From Clostridia bacterium (GTDB lineage: Bacteria > Bacillota > Clostridia > Oscillospirales > Butyricicoccaceae), in the NCBI GenBank assembly GCA_017396925.1, contig JAFQKM010000033.1, forward strand, positions 1 through 6,287: 6,287 nucleotides of DNA, read 5' to 3'. Shown in pieces: positions 1-4,760 of this stretch. The position numbers and the translations under genes were made by a program. Each line of letters opens with the position of its first letter. Position 1 is the first letter of the stretch. A model generated the notes under the pieces. That model did no database searches, was not told where the DNA came from, and was given only the letters and a program-made list of their open reading frames with translations.

Positions 1-163
1 CTCTATTTCTTACCAGTGACTTTGGATGGTTAAGCAAGGTTGCAAACAAATCAAAGTATTCATACCACGCATCCGTGTCGAGACTTTCGGATATGATTTT
101 ATCAGCAATAGCACACGCATATTTATTATCTTTTGCTGTTAACTTTGCAATTATGTCCTGCAT
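1..163 (-). CDS. N-terminal part of a hypothetical protein, runs off the left edge
   Basis: An open frame of 54 codons starts at the ATG at 163-161 and continues past base 1 without a stop. The protein begins MQDIIAKLTAKDNKYACAIA and later reads WYEYFDLF and LLNHPKSLVRNR. It is soluble and helical in character, with no signal peptide or membrane segment. The look resembles small helical-repeat (HEAT-like) proteins of Clostridia that are sometimes labelled 'SufBD protein'; this is a family impression from memory, not a domain match. A GGTGGTGAG sequence about 7 bases upstream serves as ribosome binding site, and an in-frame stop at 172-170 limits any extension. Codons here are AT-rich, unlike the GC-rich genes right of the tRNA. 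Function unknown. The frame is well supported, the identity is not. Confidence 0.6.
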   Translation of the reverse strand, partial: MQDIIAKLTAKDNKYACAIADKIISESLDTDAWYEYFDLFATLLNHPKSLVRNR

Positions 164-286
164 ACAAACTCACCACCAAATCCCATTTATCTTTCGGCTT
201 TACTTTATCATATTTTTCTGTTCGCATCAATGCTTGGAAAAATCGCTAAAGTTGTCGTCCGTCAGCCCCAAAGTAAATTGGGATCA
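126..286 (-). pseudogene. Possible frameshifted remnant of a short protein gene
   Basis: Two minus-strand frames look protein-like and join if one base is gained in a run of five T (near 236-242). The upstream frame, open after a stop at 286-284, reads ...LGLTDDNFSDF, then SKH and a stop. The shifted frame reads FFQALMRTEKYDKVKPKDK, then WDLVVSLYAG, and stops at 126-128, overlapping the start of the next gene by 38 bases. The lysine-rich WDLVV tail looks like real coding sequence. No start codon with a ribosome binding site is obvious for the upstream part. It may be a decayed gene, a sequencing error in the T run, a site of -1 slippage, or a chance open frame. Low confidence. Confidence 0.22.
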
Positions 287-299
287 CAATAGAATCCCC

Positions 300-328
300 T
301 TGACAAACAGGGGAAAATATAGTATTCT
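300..328 (+). promoter_or_regulatory. Promoter of the tRNA-Ser gene
   Basis: A consensus -35 box TTGACA (300-305) is followed by a 17-base spacer and a -10 box TATTCT (323-328). Transcription would start near 335, about 13 bases before the mature tRNA 5' end, a normal length for a tRNA leader. The perfect -35 fits a highly expressed stable RNA. Confidence 0.75.
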
Positions 329-347
329 ATTTTGGCAATCTTTATAC

Positions 348-439
348 GGAGCAGTATCGAAGTGGTCATAACGGCCTCGACTCGAAATCGAGTAATCCTG
401 TAAAAGGGACCGTGGGTTCGAATCCCACCTGCTCCGCCA
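348..439 (+). tRNA. tRNA-Ser, anticodon CGA
   Basis: This is a 92-nt type II tRNA with a long variable arm, as expected for serine. The acceptor stem GGAGCAG (348-354) pairs with CTGCTCC (429-435), followed by discriminator G and an encoded CCA (437-439). The anticodon stem CTCGA/TCGAG (376-380 and 388-392) encloses the loop CTCGAAA, giving anticodon CGA at 383-385, which reads the codon UCG. The T loop GGTTCGAATCC is canonical. It has its own promoter upstream and a terminator immediately downstream, so it is a single-tRNA unit. It is the only gene called on the plus strand here. Confidence 0.95.
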
Positions 440-440
440 G

Positions 441-473
441 AAAAAGGCATCACCGATCGGTGATGCCTTTTTT
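441..473. terminator. Bidirectional terminator between tRNA-Ser and hypB
   Basis: The stem GGCATCACC/GGTGATGCC (446-454 and 459-467) with a GATC loop is flanked by A5 on the left and T6 on the right. Read rightward it ends the tRNA two bases after its CCA. Read leftward it lies just past the hypB stop codon and has a U run on the other side. One hairpin therefore serves both convergent units. Confidence 0.9.
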
Positions 474-480
474 GTTATCT

Positions 481-1125
481 TTATTTTTTCAGAAACAGCT
501 CGATGACCGGCTCGAGGCCCTCGCCCCTGAAGGCCGAACAGGTATATACAGCGGCATTGGCATTGAGGCTATGCACATCCTGTGTAAAACGCTCGACATC
601 GAAATTGGTATAGGGCTGCAGGTCGATCTTGTTGATCAGCACCACATCGGCGGTCTGGAAGAGCAGCGGATACTTGAGGGGCTTGTCGTTGCCTTCGGTA
701 ACGCTGGCCACGCCGACGCGCAGATGCTCGCCCAGCATAAACTCGGCGGTACAGACCAGATTGCCGATATTGTCGATGACAACGGTCTCAACTCCCTCCA
801 GATCGAGTTCGGAAAGGGCATGTTCGATCATATCGGCCTCCAGATGGCAGGCGCCCTCGGTATTGAGCTGGATGGTGCGGATGCCGATCTGCTCCATGCG
901 CTCGGCGTCCTTGGCGGTATAGAGATCACCCTCAATGACGGCAACCCTCCGGCGGTCGATGCGCGGATCGGTCAGCACCTGTTCCAGCAGGGTGGTCTTA
1001 CCGCTGCCCGGTGTGCCCAGCAGATTGATCATGCGGATGCCGCGCTCGGCCAGGCTTTTCTTATTCTTGGCAGCGATCTCGTCGTTTTTATTGAGAACGC
1101 TGACATTGACGGCGATGGTTTTCAT
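481..1125 (-). CDS. hypB: HypB, nickel-insertion GTPase
   Basis: HypB is a cytoplasmic SIMIBI-class GTPase that receives and delivers nickel with HypA during maturation of NiFe-hydrogenase and, in some bacteria, urease. The 214-residue protein shows the P-loop GTPGSGKTT (37-45), EGDL (65-68), the metal-site motif GACHLEADM with Cys93 and His94, DNIGNLVC (118-125), the guanine-specificity motif NKID (165-168) and SAFRGEGL (197-204). It lacks the N-terminal cysteine motif and His-rich extension found in longer forms such as E. coli HypB (290 residues), so nickel binding would rest on the G-domain site. The usual ENVGNLVC reads DNIGNLVC here. The ATG follows hypA by 3 bases, and GAGGAG at the end of hypA is its ribosome binding site, so the two are translationally linked. 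It is last in its operon. The related GTPases UreG and MeaB are less likely given the CHLEA motif. Confidence 0.93.
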   Translation of the reverse strand: MKTIAVNVSVLNKNDEIAAKNKKSLAERGIRMINLLGTPGSGKTTLLEQVLTDPRIDRRRVAVIEGDLYTAKDAERMEQIGIRTIQLNTEGACHLEADMIEHALSELDLEGVETVVIDNIGNLVCTAEFMLGEHLRVGVASVTEGNDKPLKYPLLFQTADVVLINKIDLQPYTNFDVERFTQDVHSLNANAAVYTCSAFRGEGLEPVIELFLKK

Positions 1126-1128
1126 AAT

Positions 1129-1383
1129 TTATTCTCCTCGGAAGGTTTTGATATACATCTGGGAAGGGCCGCTGAGGTCTTCATCGCGCTCGACGGTGAT
1201 CACAGCCTCTTCCATACAGGTGCCCTTGCGGATGACATCAAAATAAAAGTTGAGCTGGCTCTGATTGATGCAGGAATAGGGGCCTACGGCCAGCACGATC
1301 TCGTAGACCTTTTGGATATCGTTCTGCCAGGCGGCTTCCCCGACGATATCAACGATCTCTTTGCAGACAGCGCCCTCGTGCAT
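1129..1383 (-). CDS. hypA: HypA-like nickel chaperone lacking the zinc ribbon
   Basis: HypA binds nickel through its N-terminal Met-His-Glu and passes it to the target enzyme together with HypB. The start was fixed by that motif: the protein begins MHEGAVCKEIVDIV, its ATG lies one base past the stop of the upstream gene, and AAGGG precedes it. It then matches the HypA core: VYEIVLAVGPYSCINQSQL and FYFDVIRKGT (about residues 27-55). Normal HypA is about 113-118 residues and carries a zinc ribbon with two CxxC pairs near residues 70-95. This protein has 84 residues and neither pair. After VITVERDEDL it goes straight to SGPSQMYIKTFRGE, which resembles the C-terminal strand of ordinary HypA. The zinc module thus looks excised rather than the gene being cut short. 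Cys7, Cys38 and Cys56 remain. The longer frame reaching 1500 is only overlap with the upstream gene. Partner: HypB, immediately downstream. Confidence 0.85.
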   Translation of the reverse strand: MHEGAVCKEIVDIVGEAAWQNDIQKVYEIVLAVGPYSCINQSQLNFYFDVIRKGTCMEEAVITVERDEDLSGPSQMYIKTFRGE

Positions 1384-1384
1384 C

Positions 1385-2548
1385 CTACTTACCCTTGGGC
1401 TTTTCGGTCTTGACGAAGACGTCGCGCTCGTTGTCGACCATCTCACGGACGTCAAACTTGCACTGGTGGACGCACTGGCCGCAGCCGATGCACTTTTCAT
1501 AGTTAAAGACCAGCTTCTGGCCGATGCGGTCGTAATAGGTGGCGCCGGTGGGGCAGACCTTGCCGCAGCGGTCGCAGCCGACGCACTTCTGCTCGTTCTT
1601 CATCTGAGGTACGGCATAGGAATGGACATGGATCTTGCTCAGGCCACCCTTGCGGAAGGTGCCGTAGAGGGCACAGCAGTCGGGGCAGCAGTTGCAGATG
1701 ACGAAGGCCTGGTTGCGAGAATCGTTGCCGTAGTGATAGGTGGTGTGGACGCAGCCCTTCTTCTCCAGTTCCTTGATGAGGGCGACCGCCTCTTCGTGGG
1801 TCAGCTTTTTGGCAACGCCGTTGGAAACCAGCTGGCTGGCGATGGCGCCCAGCACCATGCAGCCCTCGATGGGCAGGCCCAGATTGCAGTCTTCGCCGGT
1901 GTTGATCTTCTTGAACTGGCGGCAGAAGCAGTTGAGCACAGCAATTTCGTCCTTGTATTCCTCCAGCAGGGCAAAGACACTGCCGGTGGGATAGACTTCC
2001 TGACGGCTTTCCAGCGGCTGATTGAGGGTGATCTCGCGCTCGCCGCGAATGGCCAGTGTCTTCATGCGGGCAGGCACGCCGTCCTTGACCTTCTTGACGC
2101 CGCGCAGATTGGTCAGGAATCGGATGGGCATGGTATTGCTCTCGATCAGCGAGCCTTCCCAGAACTCGAAGAACTTGCGCAGGATGGCCTCGCGCTTGGG
2201 ATTGAGAGGGCCGCCGACCGACATTTCGATCCAGCCCGGGAAGAAGGGAGCCAGAATATAATTGACGCGGTCGTCGTTGTTGCGGGGATGGACAAAGCAC
2301 ATGGCCATCAGTTCGGTCCACCAGGCCTCCCAAGCCTCGATATCGCCATGATACATTTCGTGATAAAGGGCCTCCAGCTGGGGGACAGTGTGGGGCTCGG
2401 TGCCCACCTTCAGCAGATAATCAAGCATCTGCTCGTCCATAGCCAGATCGAAGCATTCGAGAACCGCCTTGTGCTCGGGGATCTTGACGGTCGACATGGC
2501 ATTCATCATGCCAAGCAGCTGTTTGACTTTTTTCTCAGGCAAACCCAT
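1385..2548 (-). CDS. Cysteine-rich 4Fe-4S protein with two ferredoxin motifs
   Basis: This 387-residue soluble protein has three parts. Residues 1-180 are helical, contain WEAWWTELMAM and PFFPGWIEMSVGGP, and hold few cysteines. Residues 200-310 hold CFCRQ (207-211), Cys221, Cys230, Cys266 and the cluster CNCCPDCC (285-292), an arrangement seen in a family of anaerobe Fe-S proteins that I recognise only by pattern. The C-terminus is a bacterial-type two-cluster ferredoxin: CVGCDRCGKVCP (322-333) and CIGCGQCVHQC (353-363). Electron transfer is the expected role; the donor and acceptor are unknown. The ATG has an AAAGGA site about 11 bases upstream, slightly far. It is the first gene of a three-gene operon with hypA (1-base gap) and hypB, which suggests a link to nickel handling, perhaps supplying electrons to a metal-centre assembly step. 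That link is inferred from context only. Confidence 0.88.
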   Translation of the reverse strand: MGLPEKKVKQLLGMMNAMSTVKIPEHKAVLECFDLAMDEQMLDYLLKVGTEPHTVPQLEALYHEMYHGDIEAWEAWWTELMAMCFVHPRNNDDRVNYILAPFFPGWIEMSVGGPLNPKREAILRKFFEFWEGSLIESNTMPIRFLTNLRGVKKVKDGVPARMKTLAIRGEREITLNQPLESRQEVYPTGSVFALLEEYKDEIAVLNCFCRQFKKINTGEDCNLGLPIEGCMVLGAIASQLVSNGVAKKLTHEEAVALIKELEKKGCVHTTYHYGNDSRNQAFVICNCCPDCCALYGTFRKGGLSKIHVHSYAVPQMKNEQKCVGCDRCGKVCPTGATYYDRIGQKLVFNYEKCIGCGQCVHQCKFDVREMVDNERDVFVKTEKPKGK

Positions 2549-2620
2549 TGTATATCGATTCCTTTCAGGTCTCTTTCAAATTCTTTGCATTTCTATTATT
2601 TAGAATAACTTAGTTTCTAC

Positions 2621-2649
2621 AGAATACCATATTTATATGGATTTGTAAA
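2621..2649 (-). promoter_or_regulatory. Promoter of the Fe-S protein-hypA-hypB operon
   Basis: On the minus strand, TTTACA (2649-2644) is followed by a 17-base spacer and TATTCT (2626-2621). Transcription would start near 2614, giving a leader of about 65 nt. It lies between the cold-shock gene's terminator and the first ATG of the operon. The spacer contains a perfect palindrome, listed separately. Confidence 0.6.
2627..2640. promoter_or_regulatory. Perfect 6-2-6 palindrome in the promoter spacer, candidate operator
   Basis: CCATAT-TT-ATATGG is an exact inverted repeat lying entirely between the -35 and -10 boxes of the operon promoter and abutting the -10. A dimeric repressor bound here would block RNA polymerase. 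The regulator is not identifiable from the sequence; a metal- or redox-responsive repressor would suit the genes. Much of the site is AT-rich, so chance is possible. Confidence 0.4.
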
Positions 2650-2678
2650 GTCGGCCCCTCTCCCCTGCCCGCAGACGC

Positions 2679-2714
2679 AAAAAAGCGCCGAAGGCTGTGC
2701 CTTCGGCGCTTTTT
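2679..2714 (-). terminator. Terminator of the cold-shock gene
   Basis: The stem GCGCCGAAGGC/GCCTTCGGCGC (2685-2695 and 2699-2709) with a 3-base loop is flanked by A and T tracts. Read on the minus strand it is followed by a run of six T, about 10 bases past the csp stop codon. The opposite side also has T5, but no plus-strand gene lies there. Confidence 0.9.
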
Positions 2715-2723
2715 CATTCTGTT

Positions 2724-2936
2724 TTACAGGGGGCGAACGTTAACGGCGCGCAGCTTGCCGGCGCTCTTGGGATCGTTCTCTACTTCGAACTCGACCTTCT
2801 GGCCCTCTTCCAGGGTCTTGAAGCCGTCGACCAGGATCGCCGAGAAATGGACGAATACATCGTCGCCACCCTCATCGGCAGCCAGGAAGCCGAAGCCCTT
2901 TGTGGCATTGAACCACTTAACTGTACCTGTCTTCAT
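2724..2936 (-). CDS. csp: Cold-shock domain protein (CspA family)
   Basis: This 70-residue single cold-shock domain has the length typical of the family. Such proteins bind single-stranded RNA and DNA and act as RNA chaperones in the cytoplasm, melting structures that stall translation and, in E. coli, acting as antiterminators. The protein starts MKTGTVKWFNATKGFGFLAA, with RNP1 as KGFGFL (13-18) and RNP2 as DVFVHFS (26-32), so the aromatic nucleic-acid face (Trp8, Phe15, Phe17, Phe28, His30, Phe31) is intact. The start was chosen because MKTGTVKWFN is the family N-terminus and GAGGAGGT sits 9 bases upstream; an ORF extension to 2987 reads into the leader. It is a monocistronic unit with its own promoter, a leader of about 120 nt holding a large hairpin, and its own terminator. 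The long leader suggests control at the RNA level. Confidence 0.95.
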   Translation of the reverse strand: MKTGTVKWFNATKGFGFLAADEGGDDVFVHFSAILVDGFKTLEEGQKVEFEVENDPKSAGKLRAVNVRPL

Positions 2937-2970
2937 GCTCAGGTACCTCCTCACTCCAAAATTACGGACC

Positions 2971-3037
2971 AAAAATAAAAAACGCACAATTTTTTGTCAT
3001 TCACGGCTGGGATGGGTGAATTACAAAAAATAGTGCG
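2971..3037 (-). promoter_or_regulatory. Leader hairpin with U-tract upstream of csp, candidate attenuator
   Basis: In the csp leader, minus-strand bases 3037-3023 (CGCACTATTTTTTGT) pair with 2997-2983 with one mismatch. After a one-base mismatch, ATTCAC/GTGAAT (2999-3004 with 3016-3021) adds six pairs around an 11-base loop. The 3' side continues directly into TTTTTTATTTTT (2982-2971). A hairpin plus U tract only in the sense of csp is the form of an intrinsic terminator. It sits 20 to 120 nt downstream of the predicted start site and 35 bases before the ATG, so it could be an attenuator or a temperature-sensitive structure. The U tract is A-interrupted and the stem is AU-rich, so it may be leaky. 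Confidence 0.5.
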
Positions 3038-3064
3038 CCTTTGTACATTCCGGATCCGCTATTT

Positions 3065-3093
3065 ATGATAGCACTATGCTAAAGAGTTGTCAA
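3065..3093 (-). promoter_or_regulatory. Promoter of the cold-shock gene
   Basis: The consensus -35 box TTGACA (3093-3088), a 17-base spacer and the -10 box TATCAT (3070-3065, five of six matches) read on the minus strand. The start site would be near 3058, about 120 nt before the csp ATG, a leader length like that of cspA genes in other bacteria. Confidence 0.75.
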
Positions 3094-3140
3094 TAGAAGT
3101 ATGCATCACATTATCCCATGAAAGAACATATTTATACGAA

Positions 3141-3179
3141 AATTACAAAAAACACGGGGCAGAACCACAGTTCTGCCCC
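3141..3179 (-). terminator. Terminator of the GlsB/YeaQ-like gene
   Basis: A perfect 10-bp stem GGGGCAGAAC/GTTCTGCCCC (3156-3165 and 3170-3179) with a 4-base loop is followed on the minus strand by GTGTTTTTTGTAATT. It lies 15 bases past the stop codon and before the csp promoter, separating the two units. Confidence 0.88.
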
Positions 3180-3194
3180 ATAAAAGTACCTCAC

Positions 3195-3425
3195 TTAAAA
3201 CAGCCGCCCGATCAGCCAGATAAAGACACAGGCGCCGGTGACCGATACGACCAGCTCGGCGATCAGACCATGGGCGGTAAAACCCAGCAGGCCGAACAGG
3301 AAGGTGCCCAGCGACGAACCGATGACGCCGACCAGGATGTTGCGGATCCAGCCGCCCCTTCTGGTGTCCATGATATGGCCGGCCAGCCAGCCGATGATGG
3401 CGCCGGAGATCAGTGCAGAGATCAT
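3195..3425 (-). CDS. GlsB/YeaQ/YmgE-family small membrane protein
   Basis: This 76-residue, strongly hydrophobic protein has three predicted membrane segments (about 1-18, 27-48 and 54-74) separated by a short TRRGGW loop. It carries the family signatures GWLAGHIM (12-19) and a glycine-rich second helix, NILVGVIGSSLGTFLFG. Members (the 'transglycosylase-associated' family) are induced by envelope, acid or stationary-phase stress in several bacteria; the molecular role is not established. The ATG is preceded by GGAGG at about 10 bases. It is a single-gene unit with its own promoter and terminator, placed between the cold-shock gene and a cell-surface gene, which fits a general stress or envelope context but proves nothing. 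Family assignment is confident, function is not. Confidence 0.88.
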   Translation of the reverse strand: MISALISGAIIGWLAGHIMDTRRGGWIRNILVGVIGSSLGTFLFGLLGFTAHGLIAELVVSVTGACVFIWLIGRLF

Positions 3426-3475
3426 ATGCTTTATTCCTCCGTTTACAGAAAATCTTTTTTGATATTACAACTGAC

Positions 3476-3504
3476 AGAATACCCAAAAAGTTCCCCTTTT
3501 GCAA
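3476..3504 (-). promoter_or_regulatory. Probable promoter of the GlsB/YeaQ-like gene
   Basis: On the minus strand TTGCAA (3504-3499), a 17-base spacer and TATTCT (3481-3476) precede the gene, giving a leader of about 45 nt. The -35 box matches the consensus at four of six positions, so this is weaker than the csp and tRNA promoters. Confidence 0.5.
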
Positions 3505-3510
3505 GAAAAT

Positions 3511-3548
3511 TTACAAGAAAAAGTCCTCCACAGCCTGTGGAGGACTTT
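3511..3548 (-). terminator. Terminator of the SLH-protein gene
   Basis: A perfect 13-bp stem, AAAGTCCTCCACA (3520-3532) with TGTGGAGGACTTT (3536-3548), has a 3-base loop. It lies 11 bases past the stop codon and is followed on the minus strand by TTCTTGT, so with the stem end it gives a T-rich tail. Confidence 0.87.
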
Positions 3549-3559
3549 GGGGATAATAT

Positions 3560-4705
3560 TTACTTGCTCAGTTTGACCGAAGGGCCGTTGCCGGCAACGG
3601 TGACGCTGTTGACCATATCGACCATGGTGGGATGGATGGCCGCCTTGCCTTCCGCTGTGCCGTCGTGGACAGCGGCAACCGTGATCATATACATATCGGT
3701 GCCGCTCAGATAGACATAGAAGCTGCCGTGGGTGGCGACTTCCGCTTCGGCATCATAGGGAACATCAAAGTCGAAGCGATAGGCCGGAACCGAGCCGAAG
3801 GCCAGCGATACACCTGCGACCTGATCGATGCCCAGACCTTCGGCCAGTGCTGCGCCCAGTTCTTCGCGGGGCAGCGCCAGAATGGTCATGCCGACCATGC
3901 CCTCGGTGGCATTCTTCATTTCATAGACCATGACGCCGACCTCTTCATGGAGCAGCTCCAGGCCGCCGTCGGCAGTCTCGGCATCGGGTTCAGCAGAGAT
4001 GGCACCATAGGGAATGCCGACCTTGATATCCTCGTAGATCCACTGCTCCAGCAGATCGACCTGCTTGCGCAGCGTGGGATCGACAATACGGGAAACGATG
4101 GCTGCCGCTTCGCTGCGAACGATGTTGGCATCGGGGGTGAAGGTGCCGTAGGGATCATTACCGGTCAGAATGCCGGCCTGATAGAGGGTGCGGATGGAAT
4201 CCTCGAACTTATGGCCGACAGCATCGGCAGGGCAGTCTTCGGCAATGTAGTTGATGACGGCATACTCCTTCTCGGGCAGGGCGCGGGTGAAGATATCGGC
4301 CATCTCGGCACGGGTGATCTTGCGGGTGTAGCTGTCGAAGGCACCCTCGGTGATGATTCCGTTCTGCAGTGCATAGTCGACATAGGTCTGATACCAGGGT
4401 GTGCCGTTGACCAAGGTATCCTCGCCGGTATGGTAGAGAATGTGGATACGGTCGGCCATAACGATGGCTTCGGCCACCGTCAGGGTGCCGGTGGGGTTAT
4501 AGGTTGTGGGAGTCGAGCCCTTGACCAGGCCGTATTCAAAGGCGGCCTTGACCGAAGCGTGATACCAGGCGGCTTCGGGAACATCGGTGAAGCCGGTATA
4601 GGCCTTGCCCGCAGTGAAGTTTTTCATGCCGCCGGCAGCAAAGGCTGTGATGCCCAGGCTGAACATCAGGCTCAGGGCCAGAACAAAAGAAAGTACTCTT
4701 TTCAT
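3560..4705 (-). CDS. Secreted SLH-domain cell-surface protein with an unassigned C-terminal domain
   Basis: The 381-residue precursor starts with a signal peptide (MKRVLSFVLALSLMFSLG, then ITAFA; cleavage likely after Ala23 or Ala24). Three SLH repeats follow, at about 37-93, 100-145 and 165-210. Each shows the FxD/WY...A...GI/L...G core and a TRAE-type motif: TVAE (76-79), TRAE (131-134), VRSE (196-199). Three SLH repeats normally anchor a protein non-covalently to secondary cell-wall polymers of Gram-positive bacteria. Residues 215-381 form a separate domain I cannot assign: a helix (LLEQWIYEDIKVGIPYG), then alternating strands including VGVMVYEMK, YRFDFDVPY, GSFYVYLSGTDMYMITVAA and a closing HPTMVDMVNSVTV. 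The start was chosen because the signal peptide begins there and AAAGGA lies 7 bases upstream; the open frame extends 46 codons further but that part has no such features. It could be cotranscribed with pepD (85-base gap). Confidence 0.9.
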   Translation of the reverse strand: MKRVLSFVLALSLMFSLGITAFAAGGMKNFTAGKAYTGFTDVPEAAWYHASVKAAFEYGLVKGSTPTTYNPTGTLTVAEAIVMADRIHILYHTGEDTLVNGTPWYQTYVDYALQNGIITEGAFDSYTRKITRAEMADIFTRALPEKEYAVINYIAEDCPADAVGHKFEDSIRTLYQAGILTGNDPYGTFTPDANIVRSEAAAIVSRIVDPTLRKQVDLLEQWIYEDIKVGIPYGAISAEPDAETADGGLELLHEEVGVMVYEMKNATEGMVGMTILALPREELGAALAEGLGIDQVAGVSLAFGSVPAYRFDFDVPYDAEAEVATHGSFYVYLSGTDMYMITVAAVHDGTAEGKAAIHPTMVDMVNSVTVAGNGPSVKLSK

Positions 4706-4735
4706 ACAATCGTCCTTTCTGCGGATATGGGCACG

Positions 4736-4760
4736 GAAGACCGGCCGATGGCCGGTCTTC
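4736..4760 (-). other. Strong intergenic hairpin between pepD and the SLH gene
   Basis: A perfect 11-bp stem GAAGACCGGCC/GGCCGGTCTTC has a 3-base loop. On the minus strand it is not followed by a U run, so it is a poor intrinsic terminator for pepD; T-rich sequence lies only on its plus-strand 3' side (4766-4778), where no gene needs it. A TATAAA at 4772-4767 would place a start site at the foot of the hairpin, but no good -35 box accompanies it. It may be an mRNA-stability or processing element, or a U-less terminator. Confidence 0.55.

Noticed and set aside
412..1413. Long plus-strand open frame of 333 codons over hypB and hypA
   Set aside because: It starts inside the tRNA, crosses a terminator and is the mirror of hypB/hypA; its product has no recognisable motif and is rich in residues typical of antisense frames in GC-rich genes.
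1384..1500. N-terminal extension of HypA to base 1500
   Set aside because: The added Ser/Ala-rich residues lie in another frame over the ferredoxin clusters, and HypA needs the free MHE N-terminus.
1361..2608. Long plus-strand open frame of 415 codons opposite the Fe-S protein
   Set aside because: It is antisense to a gene with clear ferredoxin motifs, has no ribosome binding site, and the Ala/Leu/Asp-rich product shows no family features.
2937..2987. N-terminal extension of the cold-shock protein
   Set aside because: The extra 17 residues come from the structured leader; the family start MKTGTVKWFN with a perfect Shine-Dalgarno is at 2936.
3476..3490. GGGTAT as a SigB-type -10 box for the stress membrane protein
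   Set aside because: No GTTT-like -35 box stands at the required distance, and Clostridia of this type generally lack SigB; the housekeeping-type reading fits as well.
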